Origin: CBDCIS01 sp965217565
Lineage (GTDB): Bacteria; Chloroflexota; Dehalococcoidia; Lucifugimonadales; CATOSD01
DNA: 64,000 nt
Assembly (NCBI GenBank): GCA_965217565.1
Contig: CBDCIS010000006.1
Span: 248,001 to 312,000 of the forward strand
Reading direction: 5' to 3'
Shown piece after piece: positions 1 to 8,498 of the stretch; the first letter of the stretch is position 1, and each line of letters starts with the position of its first letter. Below the pieces are notes generated by a model. It did no database searches, was not told the origin of the DNA, and saw nothing but the letters and a program-made list of their open reading frames with translations. Position numbers and translations under genes: made by a program.

Positions 1-420
1 GACCTGGAGTTTGTGGCAGGACACGCGGGATTGTCGGAGGAAGAGGTTATCGAAGTCCACTCAGGAACGGACTACCTGGTTTATATGATGGGATTCAGCC
101 CGGGGTTTCCTTACCTAGGCGGCTTGTCGCCACAGCTCACCACACCCAGGCTGGAGTCTCCGAGAATAGAGATTCCCGCGGGTTCCGTGGGAATAGCCGA
201 GAGCCAGACAGGGGTGTATCCGGTGGCGAGTCCGGGCGGGTGGCAGTTGATAGGGCGCACTCCGCTCAGGCTGTTCGACCAGAACGAGGCGCCTCCCGCC
301 CTGCTGGGCGCCGGGGACTACATCCGATTCGTTCCTATCGACGGCGAGCAGCACTATCTCGATCTTCAGCGGCGGGTCGAGAGCGGCGACTATGAAGTGG
401 TTACCGAGTTGGCTGAGTGA
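1..420 (+). CDS. pxpB: 5-oxoprolinase subunit PxpB / KipI family (3' part only)
   Basis: The gene begins before the window; the last ~139 residues are present. Visible family motifs are MGFSPGFPYLGGL, PAGSVGIAESQTGVYP and SPGGWQLIGRTPLRLF, typical of the C-terminal half of the PxpB/KipI (allophanate hydrolase subunit 1-like) family. With PxpA and PxpC the family performs ATP-dependent opening of 5-oxoproline to glutamate in the cytoplasm. Its stop overlaps the GTG start of the pxpC homologue (GTGA, 417-420), so the two are almost certainly translationally coupled. The alternative role, a KipI-type kinase inhibitor, is less likely in this paired context. No PxpA is visible; it may lie upstream of the window. 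Confidence 0.88.
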   Translation, partial: DLEFVAGHAGLSEEEVIEVHSGTDYLVYMMGFSPGFPYLGGLSPQLTTPRLESPRIEIPAGSVGIAESQTGVYPVASPGGWQLIGRTPLRLFDQNEAPPALLGAGDYIRFVPIDGEQHYLDLQRRVESGDYEVVTELAE

Positions 421-1559
421 GTATGCCTATTCTGGGGATACTGGAGCCGGGCCTTCTGACGACGGTGCAGGACAAGGGCCGGTACGGATTTCAGCGGTTC
501 GGCGTCCCAGTTTCGGGCGCGCTGGACACGTTCGCGTTGCGCGCCGCGAATCTGCTGGCGGGCAACGACGACGGAGCCGCCGGTCTCGAAATGACGGTGC
601 TTGGCCCCAAGATACGCTTCCTGGAGGACACCTGGATTGTCCTGACGGGCGCGGATCTGGCCCCCACACTGGATGGCAAGCCGATACCGACCTGGCAAAG
701 GGTCCGAGTGGGCAGGGACAGCGAGCTAGGCTTCCAGGGCGCGCGGGACGGGATGCGTTCGTACCTGGCCGTGCAGGGCGGCATTGACGTGCCCCGCCTG
801 ATGGGCAGCAGGTCCACCTATACGAAAGGCGCAATCGGCGGGCTCGATGGCCGGCCTCTGAGGGCTGGAGACGCGCTCGACCGCATGGACGCCGGGGCGA
901 ACGAAGACTTTCGTGAGGTCGAGCTGCCGCCGGAGTTTGCGGTTCCGGCCTACGGCCATGAGCATCGTATCAGGGTGGTTTTGGGTCCACAGAATGAAGC
1001 CTTTACCGAGGGCGGAATCGAGACTCTTCTCCGCTCGGAGTACAAGGTGTCGGTGCAGTCGGACAGGATGGGCTACCGGCTGGACGGGCCCGCAATCGAG
1101 CACACGTCCGGCCCCGACATCGTGTCGGACGGAACGGCTCTCGGGGCCGTGCAGGTGCCGGGGAACGGCCAGCCCATTATCCTGCTTGCGGACAGGGGAA
1201 CGACTGGCGGGTACGCCAAGATCGCCACCGTCATAAGCGTCGATATCGGCAAGCTGGCCCAGGCGTTGCCGGGCGATTCGGTCACCTTCCGCGCCGTCTC
1301 TGTCGAAGACTCGCACGCCGTACTGCGCGAGCAGGAGGCCGCGCTGCGCAAGCTGGCGCAGGCGGCTGGAGTGGGGCCACCGCAAGGGCTCACCATCACG
1401 GTGAACGGTGAGGCTTTTGAGGTAACGGACGAGGATGGCGATGTCATCGCACTGCCCAATGAGACGTCAGGCGATGGCGCCGCTTGGAGCCATCGCGCGA
1501 CGGCCACAGTTGGCGGAGTGACGCATGAGTTCGACATACAGGTTCGGCAGGTGAGGTAG
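417..1559 (+). CDS. pxpC: 5-oxoprolinase subunit PxpC / biotin-dependent carboxyltransferase-like
   Basis: 380 residues starting at GTG 417, with an alternative ATG at 423. The first ~300 residues match the PxpC/KipA family (allophanate hydrolase subunit 2-like): LEPGLLTTVQDKGRYGFQ near the N-terminus, a GALDTFALRAANLLAGND segment, YLAVQGGIDVPRLMGSRST, and the later SDGTALGAVQVPGNGQPI block. It is the partner of PxpB in 5-oxoproline hydrolysis. The last ~70 residues (TITVNGEAFEVTDEDGD onward) lie beyond the usual ~310-330-residue family length and resemble the beta-rich segment that often precedes a biotinyl domain, although no biotinyl lysine motif follows. The 4-nt overlap with pxpB shows an operon. 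Confidence 0.88.
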   Translation: MSMPILGILEPGLLTTVQDKGRYGFQRFGVPVSGALDTFALRAANLLAGNDDGAAGLEMTVLGPKIRFLEDTWIVLTGADLAPTLDGKPIPTWQRVRVGRDSELGFQGARDGMRSYLAVQGGIDVPRLMGSRSTYTKGAIGGLDGRPLRAGDALDRMDAGANEDFREVELPPEFAVPAYGHEHRIRVVLGPQNEAFTEGGIETLLRSEYKVSVQSDRMGYRLDGPAIEHTSGPDIVSDGTALGAVQVPGNGQPIILLADRGTTGGYAKIATVISVDIGKLAQALPGDSVTFRAVSVEDSHAVLREQEAALRKLAQAAGVGPPQGLTITVNGEAFEVTDEDGDVIALPNETSGDGAAWSHRATATVGGVTHEFDIQVRQVR

Positions 1560-1626
1560 CGGAGCAGCCAGGGCAGCCACAAGTGATTGCCCCAACGGGG
1601 CTGAAATGGGGAAGCTAGGAGATAGA

Positions 1627-2676
1627 ATGAGCAAGAGAATTGGAATTCTGGGTGCGGGCGCGGTGGGCAGCTATATCGGGGCGTTCCTGACCCGCGAGGG
1701 CCATGACGTTACGCTAATCGACATGTGGGGAGAGCACGTTGACGCCATGAACAGGGCAGGGCTCCGCGTGTCCGGCACCCAGGGGGACTTCAGCGTGCCA
1801 GTCAAAGCGGTTCACCTGACGGACGCGCAGGACTTGAAGGAGCCCTTTGACATCGCGTTCATTGCTGTCAAGTCCTACGACACCGAATGGGCAGCGCACT
1901 TTCTCAAGCGATTCGTCTCCCCGACGGGCGTCGTCGTAAGCTCGCAGAACTGCATGAACGACCGGTTGATAGCATCCATCGTGGGTTACGAGCGCGAGAT
2001 TCCCTGCGTGATGTCGGGCATAACCGTCGCCCTGTGGGAGCCGGGCCACGTTACGCGCGGCGGGCAGCCGGGGCGCGAGCGAGGGCACGACGTGTTCCGT
2101 ATCGGCGAGTTGCACGGTCAGATTACGAACCGCGTGAACGAACTGGTGCAGATGGTTAGCTGTATCGACGGCGCGCGCGCCACCACCAACATCTGGGGGG
2201 AGCGCTGGTCGAAGCTGACGACGAACGCTTCGGGAAATCCGATGCAGGGAATGACAGGGCTTGGCTCGGCGGGACTGTCCGAGATGGCGGCCGCGAGGCT
2301 CATACAGGTTCACATCTGCAAGGAGTCGGCCCAGGTGGGACTCGCCCAGAACATCCAGGTGGAGCCGATTAGCGGCGTCTCAGCGGAGGTGTGGGCGAAT
2401 GCGGACCAGGGCGACGTAATGGAGGAGTTGGACGCCAAGTTCCAGAGCAGAGGAGGCGGGCAAGACTGGAAGTCCTCCATGGGGCAGGACGTGGTCAAGG
2501 GAAGGCGCACGGAGGTCGAGTACATGAACGGGCACATCGTGGAGAAGGGGCGTGATGCGGGTGTGCCGACCCCGGTCAACGATGCAATAGTAAGGGTGGT
2601 GAAGGAGATCGACGCCGGTCTGGCCAAGCCGGACCCGTCCAACGTCGAGAGGGTACTTGCCATTGCGGGCGTGTAG
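1627..2676 (+). CDS. Ketopantoate reductase family (ApbA/PanE-like) dehydrogenase
   Basis: About 349 residues from ATG 1627, chosen because AGGAG lies at 1616-1620. An ATG seven codons earlier lacks a comparable site. The N-terminus carries a Rossmann motif (IGILGAGAVGSYIGAFL). IAFIAVKSYDTEWA and VSSQNCMNDRLI are the substrate/NADP loop regions of the PanE family, and the helical C-terminal domain includes NASGNPMQGMTG and GVPTPVNDAIVRVVKEI. The family reduces 2-dehydropantoate or related 2-oxo acids with NADPH. The protein is longer than typical PanE (~300 aa) and lies next to a 5-oxoprolinase rather than pantothenate genes, so a different 2-oxo-acid substrate is plausible. Confidence 0.8.
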   Translation: MSKRIGILGAGAVGSYIGAFLTREGHDVTLIDMWGEHVDAMNRAGLRVSGTQGDFSVPVKAVHLTDAQDLKEPFDIAFIAVKSYDTEWAAHFLKRFVSPTGVVVSSQNCMNDRLIASIVGYEREIPCVMSGITVALWEPGHVTRGGQPGRERGHDVFRIGELHGQITNRVNELVQMVSCIDGARATTNIWGERWSKLTTNASGNPMQGMTGLGSAGLSEMAAARLIQVHICKESAQVGLAQNIQVEPISGVSAEVWANADQGDVMEELDAKFQSRGGGQDWKSSMGQDVVKGRRTEVEYMNGHIVEKGRDAGVPTPVNDAIVRVVKEIDAGLAKPDPSNVERVLAIAGV

Positions 2677-2707
2677 CGCGGGTTGTGCCGCAAAGAACGC
2701 GCAAGCC

Positions 2708-2758
2708 CAGGCTGAGGGCGAGCCAATGGCGTTTCCTCCCTGGCGCGCCCTCAGCCTG
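2708..2758 (+). other. 13-bp inverted repeat downstream of the ketopantoate-reductase gene
   Basis: CAGGCTGAGGGCG at 2708-2720 is exactly complementary to CGCCCTCAGCCTG at 2746-2758, with a 25-nt loop. It lies 32 nt after the stop of the upstream gene. There is no T-run after it, so a simple intrinsic terminator is not supported. It may be a repeat or an RNA hairpin protecting the transcript end. Confidence 0.5.
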
Positions 2759-2812
2759 AGACGCTCGCATTCTCTATGACGGCGAGGTTGACCCTCGTGA
2801 GAGACTCCACCT

Positions 2813-3424
2813 ATGTTTGAGTGGCTCCACGCGCTTTCGAACTGGACGCTCGACCTTGCCGATAGCGACGCCGCGATATTCGCGCTGGTGTTAGTGGCGT
2901 TCAGCGAGTCGATCATATTTCCGATTCCGCCCGACCCGCTGCTGATTGGCATAGGGATTCGACAGCCCGAAATGGCGTTGCCAATAGCGGCGTTCGCGAC
3001 CATCGCGTCGGTGTCGGGGGCCATCGCCGGGCGGTGGCTGGGCCGGAGATTCGGGAGGCCGCTGCTGCATCGCATAGTGTCGGAGAGCAAGGCGGACGCG
3101 GCAGAGCGCCTGTTTCAGAAGTATGGGGCGTGGGCCGTGTTCGTTGCCGCCTTCACGCCGATACCCTACAAGGTGTTTGCGATAATGTCGGGAATACTCG
3201 ACATGAACCTTCGCGGATTCGTCATCGCCTCATTGTTGGGAAGGGGCACGCGCTTCTTCACGCTGGGCGTCCTGCTCCTAGTCTTCGGAGAATCCATCGA
3301 GGAGCTAATAGACGAGAGTTTCGAGTATCTTACGATTGGCTTCGCGGTAGTCGTGCTTCTCGTCGGCGTGTTGTATTTCGTTCTCAAGCGGCGGGGAGCG
3401 CGCGGTGACCACGGGGCCGCATAG
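2813..3424 (+). CDS. YqaA/DedA-like (VTT domain) membrane protein
   Basis: 203 residues with at least four hydrophobic segments: ~20-50, ~60-78, ~100-135 and a C-terminal helix ~170-192. FSESIIFPIPPDPLLIGIG near the N-terminus is the re-entrant signature of the YqaA branch of the DedA/SNARE-associated family. AVFVAAFTPIPYKVFAIMSG matches the conserved second re-entrant loop with its proline and Arg/Lys pattern. The family acts in the cytoplasmic membrane and is linked to lipid flipping and membrane homeostasis; the substrate here is unknown. The C-terminus ends in a basic tail (KRRGARGDHG). Confidence 0.82.
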   Translation: MFEWLHALSNWTLDLADSDAAIFALVLVAFSESIIFPIPPDPLLIGIGIRQPEMALPIAAFATIASVSGAIAGRWLGRRFGRPLLHRIVSESKADAAERLFQKYGAWAVFVAAFTPIPYKVFAIMSGILDMNLRGFVIASLLGRGTRFFTLGVLLLVFGESIEELIDESFEYLTIGFAVVVLLVGVLYFVLKRRGARGDHGAA

Positions 3425-3487
3425 GGGCAATCCCTCGTGGGCGCTCAGATATGGGAAAGATGGCAGGCACAAGACCTGCCCCTACGG
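3421..3487 (+). repeat. Interspersed repeat, GGGGCAATCCC family (copy 1)
   Basis: The copy starts TAGGGGCAATCCCTCGTGGG and ends in the inverted form CCTGCCCCTAC. Related copies are at 35682-35755 and 46207-46279, and half copies near 31660-31710 and 34390-34425. The copies share imperfect terminal inverted repeats built on GTAGGGGCAATCCC. Confidence 0.55.
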
Positions 3488-3530
3488 AAACGCCTACTAG
3501 ATTGCCATAGGTTCGGGTTACGGACCTAAA

Positions 3531-3559
3531 TTGACGATTGAGCCGGAGCGGGCTAAACT
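3531..3559 (+). promoter_or_regulatory. Sigma70-type promoter of the PQQ-propeller gene
   Basis: TTGACG at 3531-3536 and TAAACT at 3554-3559 are separated by exactly 17 bp. The predicted transcription start leaves a leader of about 38 nt before ATG 3605, and the leader carries a GGTTGGAG ribosome-binding region. Confidence 0.6.
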
Positions 3560-3604
3560 CAGTTCCGTCTGGCGGACGCGGCAAATCGAGGTGGTTGGAG
3601 ATAG

Positions 3605-5032
3605 ATGGAAACGCAGAACATAGTTAGCGACAGAGAGAGCGTCGTCGTATGTCCCTATTGCGGACACACCAACGACACCGAATCATCCAGATGCGGGCAG
3701 TGCTGGTCGCGTCTGAGAGGCGTTTCGGTGCTGAGCAGGGCAGAAGGCGCGGAGGTGGTCAGAAGACTGCTCTCGGTCCGCAGGTGGCGGAAGCGGGTTC
3801 GCTGGGGGATAATCGCGGGCGTGGCGCTTCTGCTCGCGGCCTGGATCGCATTCGTCAACATTGGCACGACGCGGTTTCTGCCTCCCGCCTCGACCACCAT
3901 CAGCGCGTCCGCGGAGCCGGGCGACTGGCCGATGTTCCAACGCGATCACACCCATTCCGGCATCGTATCGGACAGCGTGGCGTCGCCGCGGGGAAGCCTC
4001 AAGTGGCAATTCGAGACTGCAGGCCCGCTCTTCTCGTCGCCAGCCATCGTGGATGGGCGGGTTTACGTAACGACGGGAGACCGCAGGATAGTCGCGCTGG
4101 ACGAGCAAACCGGGGAGCTGATCTGGGAGCAGCCGGCGAGCGGCCCAATCAACTCCTCCCCTGCCGTCGCCGGCGACCTCGTCTTCTATGGACTGCGCGA
4201 CGGCTCCTTCCATGCGCTCGATAGCTACACCGGAGAGAGGCTCTGGCAGTACAAGACTGGCAACTTCATCTTCTCGTCGCCCGCCGTGCACAACGGCGTC
4301 GTCTATATTGGCTCCGGCGACTCGATGCTTTACGCGTTCGATGCCCAGACGGGAGAGATGCGGTGGGCCTACGACGCGCGCAATCCAATCCTGACGCCCC
4401 CCGCCGTGAACGACGAAGTGGTAGCGGTCGTGTCCCAAAGCGGTGTGCTGCACATAGTGGACACCAACACCGGCAACCTTCGCCTGGATTACATGATGAC
4501 CAGCATTTCCAACGGGTCCCCAGCCATCCTGGACAATCACGTCTTTACCGCCGACGAAGCCGGAGGCATCAGGGCCGTTGATTGGCGTCAGAGGGTAATT
4601 CCGTTCGAAAAGAGCGCAAGGTGGCTCAGGACACAGCTGTTCATATGGGGTATGGTCAACACCGTGCCGCCGCAGAAGGGCTATGTGTGGGCCGACCGCA
4701 AGCGCGGCGGGGGCTTCTCCAACACCCCGGTCATCGTAGGCGACTTGCTCTACATCGGCTCGCACGCGGGCATCCTGTACGCCCTCGACCACGCCACAGG
4801 GGACGAGGTTTGGAAGTTCAAGACCAACGCTCCGATCATGGCGTCCGCGTCAGCTGCGGGCGGCGTCGTTTACGTGGGCGACACCGACGGGTATCTCTAT
4901 GGTATCGATGCCCGCACAGGCGAGGAGTTGTGGAGGTTCAAGACCGGCGCCCGCATTGACGCCGCGCCCGCCATCGCCAACGGCGTGCTGTTTCTCACGT
5001 CCCGAGACGGCACCCTGTATGCGATAGAGTGA
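3605..5032 (+). CDS. Zinc-ribbon, membrane-anchored PQQ-type beta-propeller protein
   Basis: 475 residues. A CX2C-X10-CX2C zinc ribbon (Cys16, 19, 30, 33) is followed by a basic stretch and one transmembrane helix (~67-86). About eight PQQ-like repeats run from ~105 to the end, with recurrent motifs of the type VYVGDTDGYLYGIDARTGE and VTTGDRRIVALDEQTGE. The topology implied is a cytoplasmic zinc ribbon, one membrane pass and an extracytoplasmic propeller of the BamB/PQQ family. Such propellers are often protein-binding scaffolds, and no dehydrogenase catalytic residues are evident. It has its own promoter and stands alone. The combination of zinc ribbon and propeller is uncommon; its function is unknown. 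Confidence 0.8.
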   Translation: METQNIVSDRESVVVCPYCGHTNDTESSRCGQCWSRLRGVSVLSRAEGAEVVRRLLSVRRWRKRVRWGIIAGVALLLAAWIAFVNIGTTRFLPPASTTISASAEPGDWPMFQRDHTHSGIVSDSVASPRGSLKWQFETAGPLFSSPAIVDGRVYVTTGDRRIVALDEQTGELIWEQPASGPINSSPAVAGDLVFYGLRDGSFHALDSYTGERLWQYKTGNFIFSSPAVHNGVVYIGSGDSMLYAFDAQTGEMRWAYDARNPILTPPAVNDEVVAVVSQSGVLHIVDTNTGNLRLDYMMTSISNGSPAILDNHVFTADEAGGIRAVDWRQRVIPFEKSARWLRTQLFIWGMVNTVPPQKGYVWADRKRGGGFSNTPVIVGDLLYIGSHAGILYALDHATGDEVWKFKTNAPIMASASAAGGVVYVGDTDGYLYGIDARTGEELWRFKTGARIDAAPAIANGVLFLTSRDGTLYAIE

Positions 5033-5048
5033 GCCAACGCGAACACCC

Positions 5049-5960
5049 TCATCCCCTTGGGACGTACTTCACTATCCTTCTGCCGCCGCTGCCCTCGCCG
5101 GAGGTGGGCTGCACGAAGTAGATGCCGCCCTCGGAGTCGCCCGCCGCGCCGTGGCAGGAGCGGTATTTGTCGCCGCCCCAGCGCGCCAGCAGTTCGCCGT
5201 CCAGCGTCAGGACACTGAAGAAGCCGCCGTTGTGCTCCGGCACGAAGGCCACGTCGTCCTTGTTCACCCAGATCGTGGCAGGGCCTATCAGCTTCGCGTC
5301 CCAGGCGCTGATGAACTCGCCGGCTTGCGTGAACGCCTGCACGCGGTCGTTCTCGCGATCGGCGACCAGGACGCGGCCGCGGCTGTCGATCCAAATGCCG
5401 TGAGGCAGCATGAACTGGCCCGGCCCGCTGCCGGGTTCGCCCCAGGACAGCGTATGCTTGCCGTCCGACGTGAACCTGTGCACGCGGCAATTGGCGTAGC
5501 CGTCCGCCACGAACACGTCGCCCGACGGCGCCACGGCGACGCCTGCGGGCAGGTTGAAGGGCTCGCCGCCGTGCGTAACCTGCTCGTGCAGCGAGCCGAA
5601 CTCCGCGTTGTCCGCGCCGGTGTCCGAGCGGTAGCCCTGAGCGCCTATCGTCATGAGCAACTCGCCCTCCGGCGTGAACTTCATAATCTGGCAGTCGTTC
5701 CGCTCCACAATCCAGACGTTGTCCAGCGGATCGACGTAGATGGCGTGGGGGAACGGGAACTGGCCCTCGCCCCAGGAGCGCAGGAAGTTGCCGTCGCTGT
5801 CGAGCACGATGACCCTGTGCTCTCCGCGGTTGAAGCAATAGACCCTGTCCTGAGAGTCCACCGCCACCGCCGCCATAGGCGCGTCCCAGCCCTCGGGTAG
5901 CTTTGCCCAGTCCTCGATAACCTCGTATGCGTGGCTGCCGTCACCAACGATGTCTGCCAT
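5049..5960 (-). CDS. NHL-repeat beta-propeller protein (PAL/peptidylamidoglycolate lyase-like)
   Basis: 303 residues consisting of NHL-type propeller blades: VAVDSQDRVYCFNRGEHRVI, HAIYVDPLDNVWIVERN, VAVAPSGDVFVADGYANCRV and GIWIDSRGRVLVADRENDRV. There is no signal peptide, so it is probably cytoplasmic. Histidine-containing blade loops (FPFPHAIYV, MLPHGIWI) resemble those of the peptidyl-alpha-hydroxyglycine alpha-amidating lyase fold, but bacterial members are functionally uncharacterised. It lies upstream of an LLM oxidoreductase gene on the other side of a 37-nt gap and may share its transcript. Confidence 0.78.
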   Translation of the reverse strand: MADIVGDGSHAYEVIEDWAKLPEGWDAPMAAVAVDSQDRVYCFNRGEHRVIVLDSDGNFLRSWGEGQFPFPHAIYVDPLDNVWIVERNDCQIMKFTPEGELLMTIGAQGYRSDTGADNAEFGSLHEQVTHGGEPFNLPAGVAVAPSGDVFVADGYANCRVHRFTSDGKHTLSWGEPGSGPGQFMLPHGIWIDSRGRVLVADRENDRVQAFTQAGEFISAWDAKLIGPATIWVNKDDVAFVPEHNGGFFSVLTLDGELLARWGGDKYRSCHGAAGDSEGGIYFVQPTSGEGSGGRRIVKYVPRG

Positions 5961-5997
5961 AACGAGCTCCTTTCTTTAGTTCTTTAGTGCGCCAATT

Positions 5998-7048
5998 CTA
6001 GCCCAGCAACTCTGGGCGGCAGGCCCTCATCGCCGCAAGAGTCGATTCGACGCCAGGCCGCGCCGCGACCACCCTGACCATGGCGATGTCCAGCCCCTCG
6101 GCCAGCGAGCGGAACGCCTTGGCCGCGCCGTCGGCCTTGCCGAAGTAGCCGACCTTGAGCAGCAGTTCGGGCGGGAAGGCGTCGGCGACCTCTTCACGCG
6201 AGGCGCCCTTGCCGCGCATCTCGTCCAGCTCCCGCAGAGCGTCGGTGAAGCCCATGCGCTCGAAGTGGGCGCGGTACCCCCAACTGCCTCTGGCGCTCCG
6301 TCGGCACGCGGGGGCCAAGCGCGTAGCCCATCGTAGAAAGGGCGAATGCGCGCCGGGCCGCGTCAACGTCGTCATCGACGCACACGCGGATGTACTCGGC
6401 CATCTTGATTTCGGAGGGGTCGCGGCCCGCCTTTGCCGCGCCCTCGTTGATTCGCTCTCGGCTCCAGGCCACCTGCCCCGCGTCGCACCAGTTGAGGCTC
6501 GCGCCGTCGGCAAGCTCGCCCGCAAGACTCAGCATCCGCGGCCCCAACGCGCCGAGATAGACGGGCGTGCGCGGCGGCGGACTGATGCCCAGCCTCGCGC
6601 CGCGCAGCGTGACGGTCTCTCCCTCGTAATCGACCCGCTCGCCTGCCACGAGTTGGCGAATCGTCGTCAGGTAGTCGCGCATCATGGCGAGCGCGGAGAC
6701 GCGGGGCATCCCCAACGCCCGCCGTCCCCTTGGCTGATAGACCGCGCCCGTGCCGATGCCCATGTAGAAGCGCCCGCCGGTGACCTGGCTCATCGTGCCG
6801 CCGCTCATGGCGAACGCCACCGGGGAGCGCCACATCACGGGCGACACCGAGATGCCCGTGCGCAGGCCGTCGGGGGCGACGTCGCGGGAGGCCGCCCAGC
6901 GATAGGCGCATACCTGGAAGGAGTCCTGACCCGTGCCCTCCGGAGTCCAGATGCTGGTGTAGCCCAGCCGCGCCGCTTCGCGCGACATCTCCATCTCATC
7001 CGCGATCGACAGCCCTAGGCTGCCATCAAGTCCAACGCCGAATTCCAT
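5998..7048 (-). pseudogene. LLM-class flavin-dependent oxidoreductase, split by a 1-base frameshift
   Basis: The start ATG at 7048 is preceded by AGGAGG. The first ~255 residues (EFGVGLDGSLG, GYTSIWTPEGTGQDSF, GGRFYMGIGTGAVYQP) are a luciferase-like, F420- or FMN-dependent TIM barrel. The frame then breaks at a run of five C at 6277-6281. In the other frame the expected C-terminus continues (GYRAHFERMGFTDALRELDE) to the stop at 5998. Removing one base from the run gives one ~349-residue protein, normal for the family. Either a homopolymer sequencing error or a recent inactivating mutation explains it. The substrate is unknown. Confidence 0.8.
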
Positions 7049-7071
7049 ATCGACTGTCCTCCTTATTTTCC

Positions 7072-7196
7072 TTCCCCTCGATGGGGGAAGGTTAGGATGG
7101 GGCGCTCCGCGAGGAAAGAGCGCACGGCCTTCGCAACACACTCTCGCTACGCTCACCCACCCCCTAACCCCCTCCCGTCAAGGGAGGAGGAATCTT
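7072..7196. repeat. Two short palindromic intergenic repeats
   Basis: 7072-7108 (CTTCCCCTCGATGGGGGAAG plus TTAGGATGGGG) and ~7153-7194 (CACCCACCCCCTAACCCCC plus TCCCGTCAAGGGAGGAGG) belong to a family of GC-rich hairpins seen again near 12731-12775, 14100-14147, 18200-18240, 22881-22921, 40860-40900 and 47690-47720. They occur only between genes, as REP-type elements do. Confidence 0.5.
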
Positions 7197-7223
7197 CGCC
7201 ATGCGCAACTCACTAACCACTGA

Positions 7224-8120
7224 CTACTGACCGCTGATCGACGTGTTCGCCATGTCCTCGATGAAATTGGCGATGGCCGAGTGGTCCAAGTCTCCCTTGC
7301 CGTCGTTGACCAGCGAGCCTATCATCTGCTGGACGAGGCCCGTCACCGGCAGCGGCACACCGAGCTCCTTGCCCGTGAGCATGGCGTTGTGCAGGTCCTT
7401 CTGGTGCAATCGTATGCGGAAGCCCGGCTTGAAGTCGCCCGCTATCATCATCGGCCCCTTGGCGTTCAGCACGTTGCTGCCGGCGAGTCCGCCCTTGATC
7501 GCCTCGAACACGACGTTGGGGTCGAGGCCGGCCTTCTTCGCCAGCGTGAGCGCCTCGCCGACGGCCTCGATGTTGGCCGCGACGATTATCTGGTTGGCTA
7601 GCTTGGTGGTGTTGCCCGCGCCGTAGTCGCCGCACAGCACGATGCTCGCGCCCATGACGCTGAGCAGCTCCACCTGCGGGTCGAACACGTCCTTCTTGCC
7701 GCCGACCATGATGGCGAGCGTACCGGCGACGGCCCCAGGCTCGCCGCCGCTGACGGGCGCGTCGAGGAAGGCGACGCCCCTGGCCTCGCAAGCCGCGGCT
7801 ATCTTCTGCGACGTGCCCGGCGCGATGGAGCTCATGTCGATGACGACCGAGCCTTTGCTCGCCCCGTCGAGCACGCCGTTGTCGCCGAGGATGGCGGCCT
7901 CCGAGTCGGCGGAGTCGGGCACCATCGTGATGACGACGGGCGCTTTCTCCGCGACCTCCCGCGCAGATGACGCCGCCGCCGCGCCCTCCGTGGCCATCTC
8001 CTCGACGGACGTGCCCACAATGTCATACACTGTCAGCGAATAGCCCGCCTTCATAAGGTTGCGCACCATGGGCCTGCCCATGATGCCGAGTCCAACAAAC
8101 CCAATATCGCCCTGTGGCAT
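7224..8120 (-). CDS. garR: 2-hydroxy-3-oxopropionate reductase / 3-hydroxyisobutyrate dehydrogenase family
   Basis: 298 residues from ATG 8120, preceded by AAAGGAGA. The Rossmann motif is IGFVGLGIMGRPMVRNLMKAG. The substrate-binding signature is FLDAPVSGGEPGA, and the catalytic lysine sits in GNTTKLANQIIVAAN, as in beta-hydroxyacid dehydrogenases. Family members reduce tartronate semialdehyde to glycerate or oxidise 3-hydroxyisobutyrate with NAD(P). GarR is the closest named subgroup by motif, but substrate choice cannot be read from sequence alone. The first ~12 codons and leader are duplicated ~375 bp upstream (8464-8534). Confidence 0.85.
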   Translation of the reverse strand: MPQGDIGFVGLGIMGRPMVRNLMKAGYSLTVYDIVGTSVEEMATEGAAAASSAREVAEKAPVVITMVPDSADSEAAILGDNGVLDGASKGSVVIDMSSIAPGTSQKIAAACEARGVAFLDAPVSGGEPGAVAGTLAIMVGGKKDVFDPQVELLSVMGASIVLCGDYGAGNTTKLANQIIVAANIEAVGEALTLAKKAGLDPNVVFEAIKGGLAGSNVLNAKGPMMIAGDFKPGFRIRLHQKDLHNAMLTGKELGVPLPVTGLVQQMIGSLVNDGKGDLDHSAIANFIEDMANTSISGQ

Positions 8121-8185
8121 GGTAGTGTCTCCTTTCAAATGTGAGTTGCAGGCCGCATGGAGCGGCGGCCAATGGGAATCTGTCG

Positions 8186-8320
8186 TCAATCGATTGTGGG
8201 CGGTGTCAGAAGGCGCCCAAGTTTGCAAGAGCCGGCCGACTGGACTTGCGCCGACTCCACAGCTTCACGCCAACGGGAGAACGCTTCCAGAGCGCGGGAC
8301 TGGTATTCTTTCAGTTCCAT
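8186..8320 (-). pseudogene. Remnant of a DEAD/DEAH helicase (type III restriction R-subunit-like), N-terminus only
   Basis: A 44-codon reading frame begins MELKEYQSRALEAFSRWREA, which closely matches the start of type III restriction-type helicases (the Q-motif region), then diverges and stops. No Walker A or helicase motif follows. It lies in the 420-bp gap between garR and the PLD-ATPase gene. I read it as the surviving 5' scrap of a lost restriction/helicase gene. An alternative start is ATG 8338. The identification rests on about 25 residues. Confidence 0.5.
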
Positions 8321-8339
8321 TGCATGTCTGCCGCGCATG

Positions 8340-8498
8340 TTACAGGATGGTCAACGGTATGCCTAACTCAGCGCGAACTTTGATGCAGAGTGCGATAGTC
8401 TCTTGTATGTTGGAAAGTATAGCACGAAGCTCGTATCGGGTACGGGATGACCTTGCTACCTTGCCAAGCGCAACAAATCCAACTTCGCCCTGTGGCAT
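8340..8498 (-). pseudogene. Chimeric ORF starting with a duplicated garR N-terminus
   Basis: The ORF begins MPQGEVGFVALG, nearly the garR start (MPQGDIGFVGLG), with the same leader and ribosome-binding site. It then switches to an unrelated ~40-residue sequence (RYELRAILSNIQETIALCIK) that I do not recognise. Its stop (8340-8342) lies at the first ATG of the helicase remnant. About 70 bp (8464-8534) match 8087-8156 with a few differences. It is probably non-functional debris, although it keeps a good translation start. Confidence 0.5.

Noticed and set aside
7072..7196. Repeated palindromes as a possible CRISPR array
   Set aside because: The repeats are scattered singly through the window, are not regularly spaced and have no spacer structure; no cas gene is present.
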